The position numbers were made by a program, and so were the translations under genes. A stretch of 64,000 nt of DNA, from contig SAKE01000007.1 in the NCBI GenBank assembly GCA_004017275.1, positions 62,001-126,000 of the forward strand. The letters are read 5' to 3'. Positions 7,317-19,507 of this stretch are shown here, one piece after another (position 1 is the stretch's first letter; every line of letters begins with the position of its first letter). Under the pieces are notes generated by a model, which saw only the letters and a program-made list of their open reading frames with translations, was not told where the DNA came from and made no database searches. The stretch comes from Mesorhizobium sp. Lineage in GTDB: Bacteria; Pseudomonadota; Alphaproteobacteria; Rhizobiales; Rhizobiaceae.

Positions 7317-9664
7317 CAGTGTTTCGTCGCGCGGATCGCAGCCCACACTGTGGACGGCGATGCCGGCATGGCGAGATCGTTGCTGCCGATGGCGTCGGTA
7401 ATGGCGTTGATCACCGCTGGCGGCGAGCCGATGGCACCGGCCTCGCCGCAGCCCTTGATGCCGAGCGGATTGCCCGGGCACGGCGTGTTCGAGGTCGAGA
7501 CCTTGAACGACGGCAGGTCGCCGGCGCGCGGCATGGTGTAGTCCATGTAGCTCGCGGTCAAAAGCTGGCCGCTATTGTCATAATGGGCGCCTTCGAGCAG
7601 CGCCTGGCCGATGCCTTGCGCCAGTCCGCCATGCACCTGGCCCTCGACGATCATCGGGTTGATGATGTTGCCGAAATCGTCGGCGGCAACGAACTGGATG
7701 ATCTCGGTCACGCCGGTTTCCGGATCGACCTCGACCTCACAAATGTAGCAGCCGGCCGGGAAGGTGAAATTCGACGGATCGTAAAAGGCCGTCTCCTTCA
7801 GCCCGGGCTCCATGCCGCCCGGCAAATTGTGGGCGGTGTAGGCGGCGAGCGCCATCTGGAACCATGGAACGTTCTTGTCGGTGCCGGCGACTTTCAGCGC
7901 GCCGTTCTCGATGACGATGTCGCCTTCGTCGGCTTCGAGCAGATGTGCGGCGATCTTCTTGGCCTTGGCCTCGACCTTGTCGAGCGCCTTGACGATGGCC
8001 GACATGCCCACAGCGCCCGAGCGGGAGCCATAGGTGCCCATGCCCATCTGCACCTTGTCGGTGTCGCCATGGACGATGGAGACGGAATCGAGCGGCACGC
8101 CGAAGCGCTCGTTGACCAGTTGCGCAAAGGTCGTCTCATGGCCCTGACCGTGGCTGTGCGAGCCGGTCAGCACCTCGATCGTGCCGACGGCATTGACCCG
8201 CACCTCGGCACTTTCCCAAAGGCCGACACCGGCGCCGAGCGACCCGACCGCCGCGGACGGCGCGATGCCGCAAGCCTCGATGTAGCAGCTCATGCCGATG
8301 CCGCGCAGCAGGCCCTTCTTGGCGGCAGCGGCCTTGCGCTTGGCAAAGCCGGCATAGTCCGACGCCTTCATCGCCGCGTCGAGCGAAGCCGCATAATCGC
8401 CGGCGTCATAGCACATGATGACCGGCGTCTGGTGCGGGAACGCGGTGACGAAGTTCTTGCGCCGCAACTCGGCCGGCGAGACGCCGAACTGGCGCGCGGC
8501 GGTCTCCATCATGCGTTCCATGACGAAGGTCGCTTCCGGCCGTCCTGCCCCGCGATAGGCATCGACGGGCGCGGTGTTGGTGTAGATCGCCTTCACATTG
8601 GCGTGGATGGCGGGGATGTTGTACTGGCCCGACAGCAGCGTCGCGTAGAGATAGGTCGGCGTCGCCGACGAAAACAGCGACATGTAGGCGCCGAGATTGG
8701 CCTTGGTCTCGACCTTGAGGCCGAGGATCCTGTGGTCCTTGTCGAAGGCCATTTCTGCATGGGTGTGATGGTCGCGCCCATGCGCGTCGGTCAGGAAACT
8801 CTCGGTGCGGTCGGCCACCCATTTGACCGGCACGCCGGTCTTCTTCGACGCCCACAGGCAGACGATCTCTTCGGGATAGATGTAGATCTTCGAGCCGAAG
8901 CCGCCACCGACGTCGGGCGCTATGACTCGCAGCTTGTTTTCCGGCGCGACGTTGTAGAAGGCGCTCATCACCAGCCGCGCCACATGCGGGTTCTGCGAGG
9001 TCGTCCAGCAAGTATAGTGGTCCTCGGCCTTGTCGTAATGGCCAAGGGCCGCGCGCGGCTCCATGGCGTTGGGCACCAGCCGGTTGTTGATGATGTCCAT
9101 CTTGACGACATGGGCTGCCTTCTTGAAGGCCGCTGCCGTATCGTCGGCATTGCCGATGTCCCAGTCGAAGATCAGATTGTTGTCGGCTTCGGGGTGTATC
9201 TGCGGCGCGCCCTTGTCCATCGCCTTGGAGGCGTCGACGACGGCCTTCAGCTCCTTGTAGGTGATCTCGACCGCCTCGGCGGCGTCGCGCGCCTGCCCCT
9301 TGGTCTCTGCCACGACGATAACGACGGCGTCGCCGACATAACGGACGCGGTCGAAAGCCAGTGGCGACCACGCCCCCATCTTCATCGGCGAGCCATCCTT
9401 GGAGTGGATCATCCAGCCGCAGATGAGATTGCCGATGCCGTCGGCCTTGAGTTCCTTGCCGGTCAGCACGCCGATGACGCCGGGCATGCCTTGAGCCTTC
9501 TTGACGTCGATCTTCTTGATCTGCGCATGCGCGTGCGGGCTGCGCACGAAGGCCGCGTGCTTCATGCCGGGAACCACCATGTCGTCGACATAGCGGCCGG
9601 CGCCGGTGATGAATCGTTTGTCTTCCTTGCGCGCGACCCGAGCGCCAACACCTTCAATGCCCAT
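7316..9664 (-). CDS. Molybdenum hydroxylase large subunit, form II CoxL-like
   Basis: 782 residues, the normal length for the molybdopterin-binding large subunit of the CO dehydrogenase branch of molybdenum hydroxylases. The active-site loop reads [16 protein letters not shown], the form II signature; genuine carbon monoxide dehydrogenases (form I) have AYxCSFR. A late [14 protein letters not shown] segment carries the conserved active-site glutamate region. Form II enzymes often act on aldehydes, purines or unknown substrates, so CO oxidation should not be assumed. A strong GGGAGG lies about ten bases before the ATG at 9664. The enzyme presumably assembles with the flanking small and medium subunits. 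Confidence 0.9.
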   Translation of the reverse strand: MGIEGVGARVARKEDKRFITGAGRYVDDMVVPGMKHAAFVRSPHAHAQIKKIDVKKAQGMPGVIGVLTGKELKADGIGNLICGWMIHSKDGSPMKMGAWSPLAFDRVRYVGDAVVIVVAETKGQARDAAEAVEITYKELKAVVDASKAMDKGAPQIHPEADNNLIFDWDIGNADDTAAAFKKAAHVVKMDIINNRLVPNAMEPRAALGHYDKAEDHYTCWTTSQNPHVARLVMSAFYNVAPENKLRVIAPDVGGGFGSKIYIYPEEIVCLWASKKTGVPVKWVADRTESFLTDAHGRDHHTHAEMAFDKDHRILGLKVETKANLGAYMSLFSSATPTYLYATLLSGQYNIPAIHANVKAIYTNTAPVDAYRGAGRPEATFVMERMMETAARQFGVSPAELRRKNFVTAFPHQTPVIMCYDAGDYAASLDAAMKASDYAGFAKRKAAAAKKGLLRGIGMSCYIEACGIAPSAAVGSLGAGVGLWESAEVRVNAVGTIEVLTGSHSHGQGHETTFAQLVNERFGVPLDSVSIVHGDTDKVQMGMGTYGSRSGAVGMSAIVKALDKVEAKAKKIAAHLLEADEGDIVIENGALKVAGTDKNVPWFQMALAAYTAHNLPGGMEPGLKETAFYDPSNFTFPAGCYICEVEVDPETGVTEIIQFVAADDFGNIINPMIVEGQVHGGLAQGIGQALLEGAHYDNSGQLLTASYMDYTMPRAGDLPSFKVSTSNTPCPGNPLGIKGCGEAGAIGSPPAVINAITDAIGSNDLAMPASPSTVWAAIRATKH

Positions 9665-9687
9665 CAGAAATTCCTCCCGAAATGCTG

Positions 9688-9791
9688 AAATAGCGAATAG
9701 TGAGTAGCGAATAGGGAGTAGTGAAGATCGAGAGCCGCGTTCAGTCAGTGGAATACTGGCTATTCGCTACTCTCTATTCGCTACTCACTTC
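9688..9791. repeat. Heptamer-repeat hairpin in the coxS-coxL gap
   Basis: Left arm (about 9688-9726) contains gcgaatagtgagtagcgaat and similar seven-base units; the right arm (about 9760-9791) is nearly its exact complement (ctattcgctactc, ctattcgctactcac). It fills almost the whole 130-base gap between the small and large subunit genes. It is the second copy of the structure at 7219-7316. Confidence 0.7.
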
Positions 9792-9794
9792 ATC

Positions 9795-10292
<498 letters not shown>

Positions 10293-10556
10293 GGTCCCTC
10301 CCTGGGTATCAACCTTGGTCATCACGCCGCCAACGCGGTGTTGGCGCATCGGTCATGCTTCATTCGTACACCGCACACCGGACAAAAAACAGCACGTCGC
10401 AAACGCGGCACATTGTACTTTCGGTCATGGCCGCGCCCAAACGTGGGGTCGCGGTGGCCCCATTGCCAAACTGCCGATTGAGGGCAACAATGTCGGTCGA
10501 CGCCCGCACGCAGAAGCATGTAAAAACAGCCGCGTACAAAAAGAGCGTCGGAGGAA

Positions 10557-11741
10557 ATGCGGAGAACGTCGCTGGCCAGTTCACGGACGCGCTATGCATG
10601 CGGCCTGTCGGCGCTCACCACGGACGAGCCCGACATGGAGGCGTTCGCCAGGGCAATCGCCCAGGAAGCAGCCGCTATCGACGCCGGCTTTGCCCTGCTG
10701 TTCTTTTCCCAGAGCCTGGTCGAGGCCAGTGCCCTTTCCCAGGCGCTCATGACCAACGCGCCGGGGCTCCACCATGCAGGTTGCTCGACCGCCGGCGAGA
10801 TCACGCCGCAAGGTCTCGAGGATGGTCATGTGCTGGCCATGCTGCTTCCGTCCGCCGTGTTCACCGCCGTCAGCGTGATGGTCGAAAATTTGTCGTCGTC
10901 GGGCATGGACAGGATCACCGGCGAGGTCGAGGCCTTGCGGCGGTCGCTGCGTGGGCACCTGGGTTGCGATCGCACCAAAGGCACGTTCGCGCTCTGCTTC
11001 ATCGACGGCCTCTCCTCTGCCGAGGAGGCGGTGAGTTCGGCCATCCATTGGGGCCTCGACGACATACCGCTGCTCGGCGGCTCGGCCGGCGACGATTTGA
11101 AATTCGAAACGACACGACTGATCTCGAACGGCAAGGTGACCTCCGACAGCGCCATCATCGTGCTGATATCGACCGAAATTCCGTTCCATGTCTTCAAGAC
11201 CGACAATTTCGTCCCCACCGACGAAAAGCTGGTGGTGACGGCTTCCGATCCCGATCATCGCATTGTGCGCGAATTCAACGCCACCAATGCGGCGGAGGAA
11301 TATGCCGCCTCCGTCGGCATCGTCGCGCAGACGCTGACGCCGCTGAACTTCGCATCGCATCCGGTGGTGGTGAAGGTGGGCGGTGAATATTATTGCCGGT
11401 CGATCCAGAAGATGCATGCCGACGGCTCGCTGTCGTTCTTCTGCGCCATAGACGACGGCGTTGTGCTGTCGATCGCCCAGCCCAAGGATATGGTCGAAGC
11501 GACGCGCGCGGCCCTGCGCGATGTCGAGGAGAGGCTTGGCGGCATCGACATGATCCTCGGCTTCGATTGCGTGCTGCGCCGGCTGGATGCGCGCAACCGG
11601 CAGGTGTTTCGCGACATCTCGGAACTCTACCGGGTCAACAATGTCATCGGCTTCGGCACCTATGGCGAACAGTACCGGTCGATGCATCTGAACCAGACTT
11701 TCACCGGCATCGCCTTCGGCGAGCGCCAGGCGGCGGAATAA
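10557..11741 (+). CDS. FIST-domain sensor protein (NosP-like)
   Basis: 394 residues. The N-terminal FIST_N region contains GCSTAGEITPQG and LLGGSAGDDLKF, and the C-terminal FIST_C region runs to GFGTYGEQYRSMHLNQTFTGIAFG. FIST proteins are cytoplasmic ligand sensors. Known NosP proteins of Pseudomonas, Shewanella and Legionella are FIST-type heme proteins that bind nitric oxide and control a histidine kinase encoded next door. Here the hybrid kinase gene follows after 14 bases, which supports the same arrangement. GGAGG lies directly before the ATG with unusually short spacing (two bases). The heme ligand is not provable from sequence alone. Confidence 0.82.
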   Translation: MRRTSLASSRTRYACGLSALTTDEPDMEAFARAIAQEAAAIDAGFALLFFSQSLVEASALSQALMTNAPGLHHAGCSTAGEITPQGLEDGHVLAMLLPSAVFTAVSVMVENLSSSGMDRITGEVEALRRSLRGHLGCDRTKGTFALCFIDGLSSAEEAVSSAIHWGLDDIPLLGGSAGDDLKFETTRLISNGKVTSDSAIIVLISTEIPFHVFKTDNFVPTDEKLVVTASDPDHRIVREFNATNAAEEYAASVGIVAQTLTPLNFASHPVVVKVGGEYYCRSIQKMHADGSLSFFCAIDDGVVLSIAQPKDMVEATRAALRDVEERLGGIDMILGFDCVLRRLDARNRQVFRDISELYRVNNVIGFGTYGEQYRSMHLNQTFTGIAFGERQAAE

Positions 11742-11755
11742 GGCGGCGCAACAAG

Positions 11756-13096
11756 ATGCCGCTCAGGGACATAAACGATCTCGAAAAGCTGAAGAAGATC
11801 AACGCGGCACTGGTCAGCCGCGTCGAACGGTCGATGGACCAGCAAGGCAATGCCTTCTCGCTGTTCCAGACCGCGATCTCGCTGGAAAATCGAGTGCGCA
11901 CCCGCACCGAGGAACTGCACTCGACCTTGCGGCGACTGGAGCAGTCGAACATCGACCTCAGCGCCGCCAAGGAAAACGCCGAACTGGCGAACCTGTCGAA
12001 AACCCGCTTCCTCGCCGCCGCCAGCCACGACGTGCTGCAGCCGCTGAACGCCGCCCACCTCTCCGTTTCGGCGCTCGCCGAAGTGCAGACAAGCGACGAG
12101 GGCAAGAAGCTGGTGCGGCAGGTCGAGCGCTCGCTGGAGACGATGGAAGATCTGCTGCGCACCCTGCTCGACATCTCCAAGCTCGACGCCGGGGTGGTCG
12201 AGCCCGACACGAGCGACGTCAGCCTGGAGGCGCTGTTTTCGTCGCTGCGTTCGGATTTCCTGCCGGTAGCGAAATTGAAGGGGCTGTCGCTGAAATTCCG
12301 GCCGGTCAATGCCGTGGTCCGTTCCGATCGCACGCTGCTGCGCCGCATCCTGCAGAACATCCTCTCCAACGCGCTGGGCTATACGCGTTCGGGCGGCGTG
12401 CTGGTCGGCACCAGGCATCGCGGCGACACCATCCGCATCGACGTCGCCGACACCGGCTGCGGCATTCCCGACGACCAGCGCGAGGCGGTGTTCGAGGAGT
12501 TCCACCGCGGCACCTCGCCCGCCAATGCCGAGATCGACGGCGGCGGTCTCGGACTTGGGCTGGCCATCGTGCGCCGCATGGCCAGCGCGCTCGGCCACCC
12601 CGTGACGTTTTCATCGAAGGTCGGACGCGGCACGATCTTCCACATCGACGTTCCAGTCGGCCTCGGCGCGCCTGCCGACGCCATCGCCAGCATCGCCGAC
12701 ATGGAACGGCCGCGCGGCTACGGCCTGTTCGGCACCAAGGTGCTGCTGGTCGAGAACGATGTCGAGGTGCTGCAGGCGATGACCTTCCTGCTCCAACGCT
12801 GGCAATGCCTGGTGCGGGCCGCGACCTCGACCGACGATGCGCTCGACATGCTTGGCGACACCGACTGGGTGCCCGACATCGTCATTGCCGACCAGCATCT
12901 CGACGGCGGCGATCTCGGCACCGCGACCATCGCCGAGGTCCGTGACTATCTCGGCCGCGCCGTGCCGGCGCTGATCGTCACCGCCGACAGTTCCGAAGCC
13001 GTCGCCAAGGCCGCCCGCGCCGGCGGCATCGAACTGATGCGCAAGCCGCTGAAGCCGGCACAATTGCGGGCGCTGTTGGCGCATTTGCTGGCCTGA
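11756..13096 (+). CDS. Hybrid sensor histidine kinase (NahK/ErcS'-like)
   Basis: 446 residues and no membrane segment. Order: coiled-coil N-terminus (residues 35-85), H-box FLAAASHDVLQPLN (His91), ATPase domain with N-box ILQNILSNALGY, G1 box DTGCGIPDD and G2 GGGLGLGLAIVRR, then a receiver domain starting near VLLVENDVEV with phospho-acceptor candidate Asp379 in IADQHLDGG and the conserved Lys in ELMRKPLKPAQ. The SHDVLQPLNAA H-box is the type found in NahK/ErcS' kinases. It is co-transcribed with the FIST gene and very probably receives its signal from that protein, since it lacks an obvious sensory domain of its own. Confidence 0.87.
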   Translation: MPLRDINDLEKLKKINAALVSRVERSMDQQGNAFSLFQTAISLENRVRTRTEELHSTLRRLEQSNIDLSAAKENAELANLSKTRFLAAASHDVLQPLNAAHLSVSALAEVQTSDEGKKLVRQVERSLETMEDLLRTLLDISKLDAGVVEPDTSDVSLEALFSSLRSDFLPVAKLKGLSLKFRPVNAVVRSDRTLLRRILQNILSNALGYTRSGGVLVGTRHRGDTIRIDVADTGCGIPDDQREAVFEEFHRGTSPANAEIDGGGLGLGLAIVRRMASALGHPVTFSSKVGRGTIFHIDVPVGLGAPADAIASIADMERPRGYGLFGTKVLLVENDVEVLQAMTFLLQRWQCLVRAATSTDDALDMLGDTDWVPDIVIADQHLDGGDLGTATIAEVRDYLGRAVPALIVTADSSEAVAKAARAGGIELMRKPLKPAQLRALLAHLLA

Positions 13097-13240
13097 TCGC
13101 TTCTCAAGCAGTTGCCCTTCATTTTGAAAGGCGGCTCCCTCCCGCAAATAAAGCTGTGGATATTCCTGGCGCGACCAGTTGGTGTCGTATCGGCCAAGTG
13201 AAGGAGGAATATCCTAAAGCAACTGGGTCGGGGGATTTTC

Positions 13241-16200
13241 ATGAACCGCTTGCTTGTTGGCGCGGCTTTTCTTGCTGCTTGTGTAGTCGGCGCGGATACA
13301 TCTTTCATCTCTTATATTAGAGGAAATGCAGGAATAGATGCTCTTGCGCAAGAAGCGCCAGGGGCATCGCCTCAACCTGGCGCGCCTGCCGGCTACGGCA
13401 ATGGCGGCGCGGCGCTGGGCAGTGGGAAGCCGGCGGGTGGCACACCGGCGTCAGGCACTGCAGCGCCGGCAGGAGATGCAGCTTCAGACGGAGCGGCCAC
13501 CGGCAGCCCGGATGCGGCGGCCAAGGTTGGCGCCAAGCCGGCCGATGCCAAGCCAACAACCGACACCAAGTCGACGGATGCCAAACCGACCAACACAAAG
13601 ACAACCGATGCCAAGGCCGGCACGGCCGCGAAGACGACCGATACCGAGCCTGAGGCGCAGGCGGCGGTCGCGGCCGCCACGACGACCGCCAGCGGCGATC
13701 CCGAAGCGATCGGCACGCCCAAGGTGGACCTGCCGAAGGCTGGCGGCAACGGCAATCTCGGCTACTCCATCGGCATCGATGTTCCCGCCTTCCACGGCAT
13801 CGAGCCGCAGATCGCGCTGACCTACAACTCGTCGCGCAAGACCAAGCTCGGCGGCCTCTATCAGGGCTGGCTCGGCTACGCCTGGGGCCTTGATGGCTTC
13901 GACGTGATCGAGCGGGCAAGCCCCGGCTATGGCATGCCTGCCTTCGATGGCAACGACATCTACCTGCTCGACGGCCAGGCGATGGTCGCCTGCACCGCCG
14001 GCATGGTCTCGCCGTCCTGCTCGACCGGCGGCACGCATGCGACCGAGAATGAATCCTATCGCCGCATTGCGTTCAACGGAACCGCCAGTGAGTGGAAGGT
14101 GACGGATCGCGACGGCACCGTCTCGGTTTTCAAGTCGGTCGGGGTCGTCGCAGGCTCCTCCGCGCCCGACGCAAACCTCGCCTTCGCCTACCGCTGGGTG
14201 CTGACTTCGGTCACCGACACCAATGGCAACACCGTCACTTATGGCTACTCTTGCCCGACAGTGCCGGTCTGCTACCCCACGACGATCAGCTATAACGGCA
14301 CGGGCGGTGCAGACATCGCGGACGGCGCGTTCGTTTGGCTTCATTATGAGCAGAGGCCAGATACGATCCTGATGGGCAATGGTCTCGGCATTTCCGAGAC
14401 GAACTTGCGCTTGAAGACGGTCAGTGTCTGGGTCAGCCACTCACTGCGTAGCGCCTATAAGCTGACCTACGATCAGGCGCCGTTCTCCAACGCCTCGCGC
14501 CTGACCGCCGTTACGCGCTACGGCATCGGTACCGCCATGACAGCCGACGGCACCATTTCTGGTGGCACGGCGAAGGTGCTCGGCCAGATGGCCTATCAGA
14601 ATACGGATGGGGCTTATGGGACGGTGGCGGCCAAGATTTATGGGACGTCACTGCCGCCTTCGGCCAACGTTGAGCAGCCGCAGCAAGTCGGCGATTTGAA
14701 TTTCGACGGTCGCGATGAGCTCTTCGGGAATTATGTTGAGACAACGACGACCCGATCTGGAGGAAGCAGCGGCGACACGACAACGACAAAAAAAACTCAT
14801 GCCAAAATATACAAATACGGGCCAAGCGGAGTGTTGGCAGGATCAAGCTCCGTAAATCTTGACTCATACGTTGTCACCAGCAACCCCGAGAACCACGACT
14901 CCTTCCTAGAGCCGGGGCGACTGCTGGGCAGCAAAAATGCAATGGATTTCGTCTATGTGGCGAAAAACACGACAGAATTCGGCCAGAACGGCAACACCAG
15001 AACCTCGGCCTACAGCTCAATTCTCCTAACCGACGCGCAATTGGCATTGACCAAGGCCAACTGCACGCCAACTGCGCCGGCCGGTTATGAAGCGATTTGC
15101 TTGGCATTGCCCAACACCGGCACTCTGACAGATCAAAATGCGGTGCCATCCTTCGTAGCTGACACGGATGGGGATGGCATCGACACACCCAATTTTGGCG
15201 CCAGTTTTAGCGGCCATCAACTCATGGTCGGTGATTTCCTTGGCAATGGCAGGCAGCAGCCGCTGTTCGCCGGCGTTAGTTCCTTCCAAAAAGGTGTGCT
15301 TTCGAATGGCAAATGGCAGGGCAGCGGGACGTCGTTCTCGATCGGCTGCTCCGCAACGCCCTATGATAGAACACCTGCCACCTGTGTGTTGGCCGACATC
15401 AACGGCGACGGGGCAACAGACGTTTTCCGCTACAGCGGTGTTGATGGCACTGCCGGGGCATGGTTGTCGACCGGGGTCGGCTTCAAAAGCTACACAGTCT
15501 CGTCGATATCTGGGACCTCTGCTGTTCTGCGCGATTTTGACAATGATGGGCGGATGGATGTCATCACGATTGGAGGTACGCTAACCAGTTGGCCTGGCAG
15601 AACCGGCACGGTGAGAGTTTTCTCGCTGCGGCCATCGTCGACAGCGATGACACCGGTGCAGTCCACGCTGCCGGCATCGATGACCGCCGGCACGGTGGTC
15701 GGCGACTTCAACGGCGACGGCCTGCCGGACTTTACCGACTACAACAACATGTTCATCTCGAACGCTGGCACCGGCAACCCGAACCTGTTGAAGCAGATCA
15801 CGACCGAACTCGGCGGCACGGTCGCGGTCGAATATGCGCCGTCATCCACCTGGGCGAACAACTACCTGCCGCAGGTCGTGCATGCGGTGACAAAACTCTC
15901 GGTCGGCGATGGGCGCGGCCAGACGGCGGTGAGCACCTACATTTATGCCGGCGGCAAATACGATCCGGCGGCGCGCAAGTTTCTGGGCTTCGCCTCGATC
16001 GTCGAGACAAAACCGCTGGCCAATGGCGAGACGGCGCCCTCGACGATCGAGACCACCTATCGGCAGGATCTGGCGAGCTACGGCCTGCCGTCGTTGACGG
16101 TTTGGAAGGATGGCGCTGGCACCGTGCACAAGCAGGTGGCCGAGACCTATGCGGTCAACGCAGCGGCAAAGCCTTACACGGTGCAGAACACGGCGACCGA

Positions 16201-19200
16201 CACGACGCTGACCGAGAATGTTGCGCGCAGCTTGCGGGTCGAGCGGGGCTTCGACGCCTACAACAACATCACCAGCATCAAGGACTATGGCCGCACCGAT
16301 GTCGGCGGCGACGAGACCTGGACGGAACGCTTCTTCTCGCCCAACATCTCGGCTTACATCGTCTCGGCCCCGATCGCCGAGCGCACGCATGCCGGACTCA
16401 CCGGCACCGAGCCCTATGTCAGCTACAAGCATAATTACTATGACGGCAGCACCGATGTTTGGGCGGTGCCGGTCAAGGGCAACCTGACCTGGATGCTGAG
16501 CTTCGTCGACACTGGGCTGACCAAAACGACCAGCCAGTATTTCGCCTACGACGCCTATGGCAACAGGATCTCGGCTAGCAATGGCCTCGGCCACAAGACC
16601 GAGTGGGATTATGACCCCACCTATCACCTCTATCCGGTAACCGAGCGCGCACCGCGCTATTTCGCCACCGGCGGGCAGCCGGCCGACACGCGCTTTGTCT
16701 CGACCACCACCTACAATGCCGTGTGTGGGCTGCCGGCGACGAAGACCGACCCGAACGGCATCGTCAAGTCCTTCACCTATGATGCGTTCTGCCGGCCTTA
16801 TCAGGTCTCCCAGAACGTGCTGGGCGCCTATGTCAGGAACCAGTTTGTCAACGAAGGCAACCCTGGGGCGCAAGCGTTGATCAAATACACGCCGCTGCCC
16901 AATGGCGCAGGCGACGATTTTACCATCTCCTGGTATGACGGGCTTGGCCGGGTCTACCGGGTAATGACGCCCGGCGAGACGGCAACCGGGCCAAGACGCA
17001 TCACCGACACCGACTACGATCCGCGCGGCAATGTGCTGCGCACCGCCTTCCCGCGCTTTGTCGACGATGCCGCGCAATGGACCACCAACTTCTATGACTG
17101 GGCCGACCGGTTGGTGAAGACGGTCAATCCGGATGCCAGCCAGCGCAGCTATCTGCACGACATGGCGACCGCAGCCGGCACACCCAACCCTCGGCTCTAC
17201 GGGGTGACGCTGACCGATGAGCTCGGTCATTTGACCAGAAACCCGTCGACGACACGCGGCGACATTGCCGCCCTTATCCGCGATCAGGCGGGCCTTAACC
17301 TGACGGCGTCGCGCGGCTACGATCTTCTCGGCCGCTTGATCGGCATCACCGATCCCGGCGGTTCGACCTGGACCTACACCTACGACATGGTCGGCAACCG
17401 GCTGTCGGCGTCCGATCCCGATCTGGGCACCTGGACTTATGTCTACGATGCCGCCAACCGGCTGATCAAACAGACCGATGCCAGGGGCACGGTCACCAAT
17501 CTCGCCTACGACCAGATGGATCGGCTGACGCTGAAGACGGCCACCGCGCCGGGCGGCAGCCCGGTGACGCTGACCCAGAACACCTATGATCAGGCGGCGT
17601 CGGGCTACTACAACATCGGCCAATTGACCCGCTCGGTAAACGCCGCCGCCATCCAGCTCTACAATTATGACGGTCTCGGCAAGGTCTCCCGCCAGGATGC
17701 CACCATCGCGGGCCTCACCCACACCACGGTCACCGTCCGCGACGGCTCCGGCCAAACGCTTCGCAGCCAGTACTTTCCAGTGCAACTCGACTTCGGCACG
17801 CCGACAGCGCACTTGCAATACACCGCGGGCAACAGGCTCTATGCGGCTCCCGGCTTCATCACCTCGACGCTCTACGAGGCTGACGGCCAGACGAAGGAGA
17901 TCACCTACGCCAACGGCGTCAAAACATCCTTCACCTACTCGCCGACCCGGCGCTGGCTGACGCGGACAACCACCACGCTCGGCGCCGGGACAGTCATGGA
18001 TCGCCAGTTTACCCGTGACAGCCTCGGCCGAATTACTGACATCGCTGGAATCTCGGCCACGGGTCCGAACAGTTGGCATTATGTCTACGACAGTGCCGAT
18101 CGGCTGATCTCGGCGGACAATCTCGGTGACAACACGCTGGACGAGGGTTTTGCTTATTCACCCAACGACAATATGACGGCGCGCTGGCGTGCCGGCTATT
18201 ACACCTATCCCGCCGCGAACGCACCGCGCCCGCATGCCCCCATCACGGTCGGGTCGAAAACGCTGAGCTATGATGCCAATGGCAATATGGTCTCAGACGG
18301 CAGCCGCACGCTGACCTGGGACGAAGCCAACCGGTTGAAGACCGTCAGCCTCGCCTCCAACATAGTCAACCTCGCCTATGGGCCAGATGGAGCGCGAGCC
18401 AAGAAGTCATCGAGTTTTGCCACGACGCTCTATCCCGACGCCAATGTCGAGATCAATCCGGCGATATCGGGTGGAGAAATCTACACGCGCTACCCCCATC
18501 CCGACATCAAGGTCGTCGGCACGACCAAATACTTCCTGCACCGCGAACACCTCGCCTCGGTGCGCCTGGTCACCGACATGTCCGGCAACACCGTCGAAGG
18601 CACCAGCTACGCCACCTATGGCGAAAGCCTCAACACCGGCTTCCAGACGCAAAAGGGCTACATCGGCGAACGCTTCGATGCCGAGACCGGGCTGCTGTAT
18701 CTCAATGCGAGGTACATGGATCCGGTGCTGGGCAGGTTTATTTCGCCGGATGATTGGGATCCGACACTGCCGGGGGTGGGGACCAACCGGTATGCGTATG
18801 CCCAGAATGATCCGGTGAATAAGAGTGATGCGAATGGGCATGCTGATGGCGATCCGGGGTACTGGGGCGGGGGGCCAATTGGCCCATTCGATACCGGCTA
18901 TCGCAATGCAGACGTAGCGCTCAATTCACTCGCGTCTGCCATGAACATGGCCGTGGGTCCTGTCGTTGAGGTAGGCGCCGCGTATGACCCGTATGCAGAC
19001 GTCGTCACTAACTTCTCGGCGACAACGCCGACGGCTTTCGACGACACATTCGCAGCACTCGGAAAATACGCCGCAACCGCCGCGGTTTCCGCAAGGGTCG
19101 GATCACTGGCCAAAATAGAAAATCATCACATCATATCTGGTACCTTCAGAGACCATCCTTTGATAAGGACCCTAAATATCGACCTGGACGCTAGCGAAAA

Positions 19201-19492
19201 CCTCATGCCAGCTCTACAGAAAGGGCTTACGGCCTCACATAGGGAATACAATACAGACGTGCGCCGTCAGTTAGACACGATAAATCACTTGCTGGAGTCT
19301 CGCCAAATTACACCTGAGAAAGCCCGCCAAGAAGTGGCAGCTCTGCGCTCCCGAATGAAGGAGTACGTGGAAAAAAATCCCGATGCACTGTCCAAGACCA
19401 AATCAGAGATGGCAAAAGACAGTGAAACAAAGTCAGAAAAATCGGACGGAAACAGCGCATCGCGCGTGAATGATTCGGTTCCTAATAAGTAA
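13241..19492 (+). CDS. Rhs/SpvB-type polymorphic toxin with HNH-like nuclease tip
   Basis: 2083 residues. Residues 1-20 form a signal-like segment; 40-160 are low-complexity Ala/Thr/Pro/Lys with repeated TDAKPT-like units; about 160-330 resemble the SpvB/TcaC N-terminal domain ([17 protein letters not shown]); 485, 719 and 822 mark FG-GAP/VCBS-type calcium-loop repeats ([21 protein letters not shown]); YD/RHS repeats fill about 1000-1760; the RHS-associated core ends at [11 protein letters not shown] (about 1867). The 216-residue tip carries NHHII at 1961, ENLMPA and SHREYN at 1999, an arrangement like AHH/HNH nucleases, then a charged tail. The protein is probably a contact-dependent or secreted antibacterial or anti-host toxin; the nuclease activity is inference. 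The start has GGGGGA upstream. A putative immunity gene follows after 15 bases. Confidence 0.9.
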   Translation: MNRLLVGAAFLAACVVGADTSFISYIRGNAGIDALAQEAPGASPQPGAPAGYGNGGAALGSGKPAGGTPASGTAAPAGDAASDGAATGSPDAAAKVGAKPADAKPTTDTKSTDAKPTNTKTTDAKAGTAAKTTDTEPEAQAAVAAATTTASGDPEAIGTPKVDLPKAGGNGNLGYSIGIDVPAFHGIEPQIALTYNSSRKTKLGGLYQGWLGYAWGLDGFDVIERASPGYGMPAFDGNDIYLLDGQAMVACTAGMVSPSCSTGGTHATENESYRRIAFNGTASEWKVTDRDGTVSVFKSVGVVAGSSAPDANLAFAYRWVLTSVTDTNGNTVTYGYSCPTVPVCYPTTISYNGTGGADIADGAFVWLHYEQRPDTILMGNGLGISETNLRLKTVSVWVSHSLRSAYKLTYDQAPFSNASRLTAVTRYGIGTAMTADGTISGGTAKVLGQMAYQNTDGAYGTVAAKIYGTSLPPSANVEQPQQVGDLNFDGRDELFGNYVETTTTRSGGSSGDTTTTKKTHAKIYKYGPSGVLAGSSSVNLDSYVVTSNPENHDSFLEPGRLLGSKNAMDFVYVAKNTTEFGQNGNTRTSAYSSILLTDAQLALTKANCTPTAPAGYEAICLALPNTGTLTDQNAVPSFVADTDGDGIDTPNFGASFSGHQLMVGDFLGNGRQQPLFAGVSSFQKGVLSNGKWQGSGTSFSIGCSATPYDRTPATCVLADINGDGATDVFRYSGVDGTAGAWLSTGVGFKSYTVSSISGTSAVLRDFDNDGRMDVITIGGTLTSWPGRTGTVRVFSLRPSSTAMTPVQSTLPASMTAGTVVGDFNGDGLPDFTDYNNMFISNAGTGNPNLLKQITTELGGTVAVEYAPSSTWANNYLPQVVHAVTKLSVGDGRGQTAVSTYIYAGGKYDPAARKFLGFASIVETKPLANGETAPSTIETTYRQDLASYGLPSLTVWKDGAGTVHKQVAETYAVNAAAKPYTVQNTATDTTLTENVARSLRVERGFDAYNNITSIKDYGRTDVGGDETWTERFFSPNISAYIVSAPIAERTHAGLTGTEPYVSYKHNYYDGSTDVWAVPVKGNLTWMLSFVDTGLTKTTSQYFAYDAYGNRISASNGLGHKTEWDYDPTYHLYPVTERAPRYFATGGQPADTRFVSTTTYNAVCGLPATKTDPNGIVKSFTYDAFCRPYQVSQNVLGAYVRNQFVNEGNPGAQALIKYTPLPNGAGDDFTISWYDGLGRVYRVMTPGETATGPRRITDTDYDPRGNVLRTAFPRFVDDAAQWTTNFYDWADRLVKTVNPDASQRSYLHDMATAAGTPNPRLYGVTLTDELGHLTRNPSTTRGDIAALIRDQAGLNLTASRGYDLLGRLIGITDPGGSTWTYTYDMVGNRLSASDPDLGTWTYVYDAANRLIKQTDARGTVTNLAYDQMDRLTLKTATAPGGSPVTLTQNTYDQAASGYYNIGQLTRSVNAAAIQLYNYDGLGKVSRQDATIAGLTHTTVTVRDGSGQTLRSQYFPVQLDFGTPTAHLQYTAGNRLYAAPGFITSTLYEADGQTKEITYANGVKTSFTYSPTRRWLTRTTTTLGAGTVMDRQFTRDSLGRITDIAGISATGPNSWHYVYDSADRLISADNLGDNTLDEGFAYSPNDNMTARWRAGYYTYPAANAPRPHAPITVGSKTLSYDANGNMVSDGSRTLTWDEANRLKTVSLASNIVNLAYGPDGARAKKSSSFATTLYPDANVEINPAISGGEIYTRYPHPDIKVVGTTKYFLHREHLASVRLVTDMSGNTVEGTSYATYGESLNTGFQTQKGYIGERFDAETGLLYLNARYMDPVLGRFISPDDWDPTLPGVGTNRYAYAQNDPVNKSDANGHADGDPGYWGGGPIGPFDTGYRNADVALNSLASAMNMAVGPVVEVGAAYDPYADVVTNFSATTPTAFDDTFAALGKYAATAAVSARVGSLAKIENHHIISGTFRDHPLIRTLNIDLDASENLMPALQKGLTASHREYNTDVRRQLDTINHLLESRQITPEKARQEVAALRSRMKEYVEKNPDALSKTKSEMAKDSETKSEKSDGNSASRVNDSVPNK
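18501..18840 (+). repeat. RHS-core direct repeat, copy 1 (inside the full-length rhs)
   Basis: 340 bases encoding the last part of the RHS core, from [16 protein letters not shown] to [11 protein letters not shown]. The same segment recurs at 21335-21674 with identical length and about 20 differences by hand count (near 94% identity). After the shared end both copies switch abruptly to unrelated toxin sequence. This is the homology along which toxin tips can be exchanged. Confidence 0.9.
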
Positions 19493-19507
19493 AGATCGGA
19501 TTTATAT

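Noticed and set aside
7244..9688. Very long plus-strand open frame across the molybdenum hydroxylase large subunit
   Set aside because: It is exactly antisense to a gene with clear motifs; the Arg/His/Gly/Asp-rich composition is typical of GC-rich antisense frames.
15842..18079. 745-codon minus-strand open frame inside the rhs gene
   Set aside because: Antisense to the RHS repeats, no recognisable domain, no ribosome site; a by-product of codon bias.
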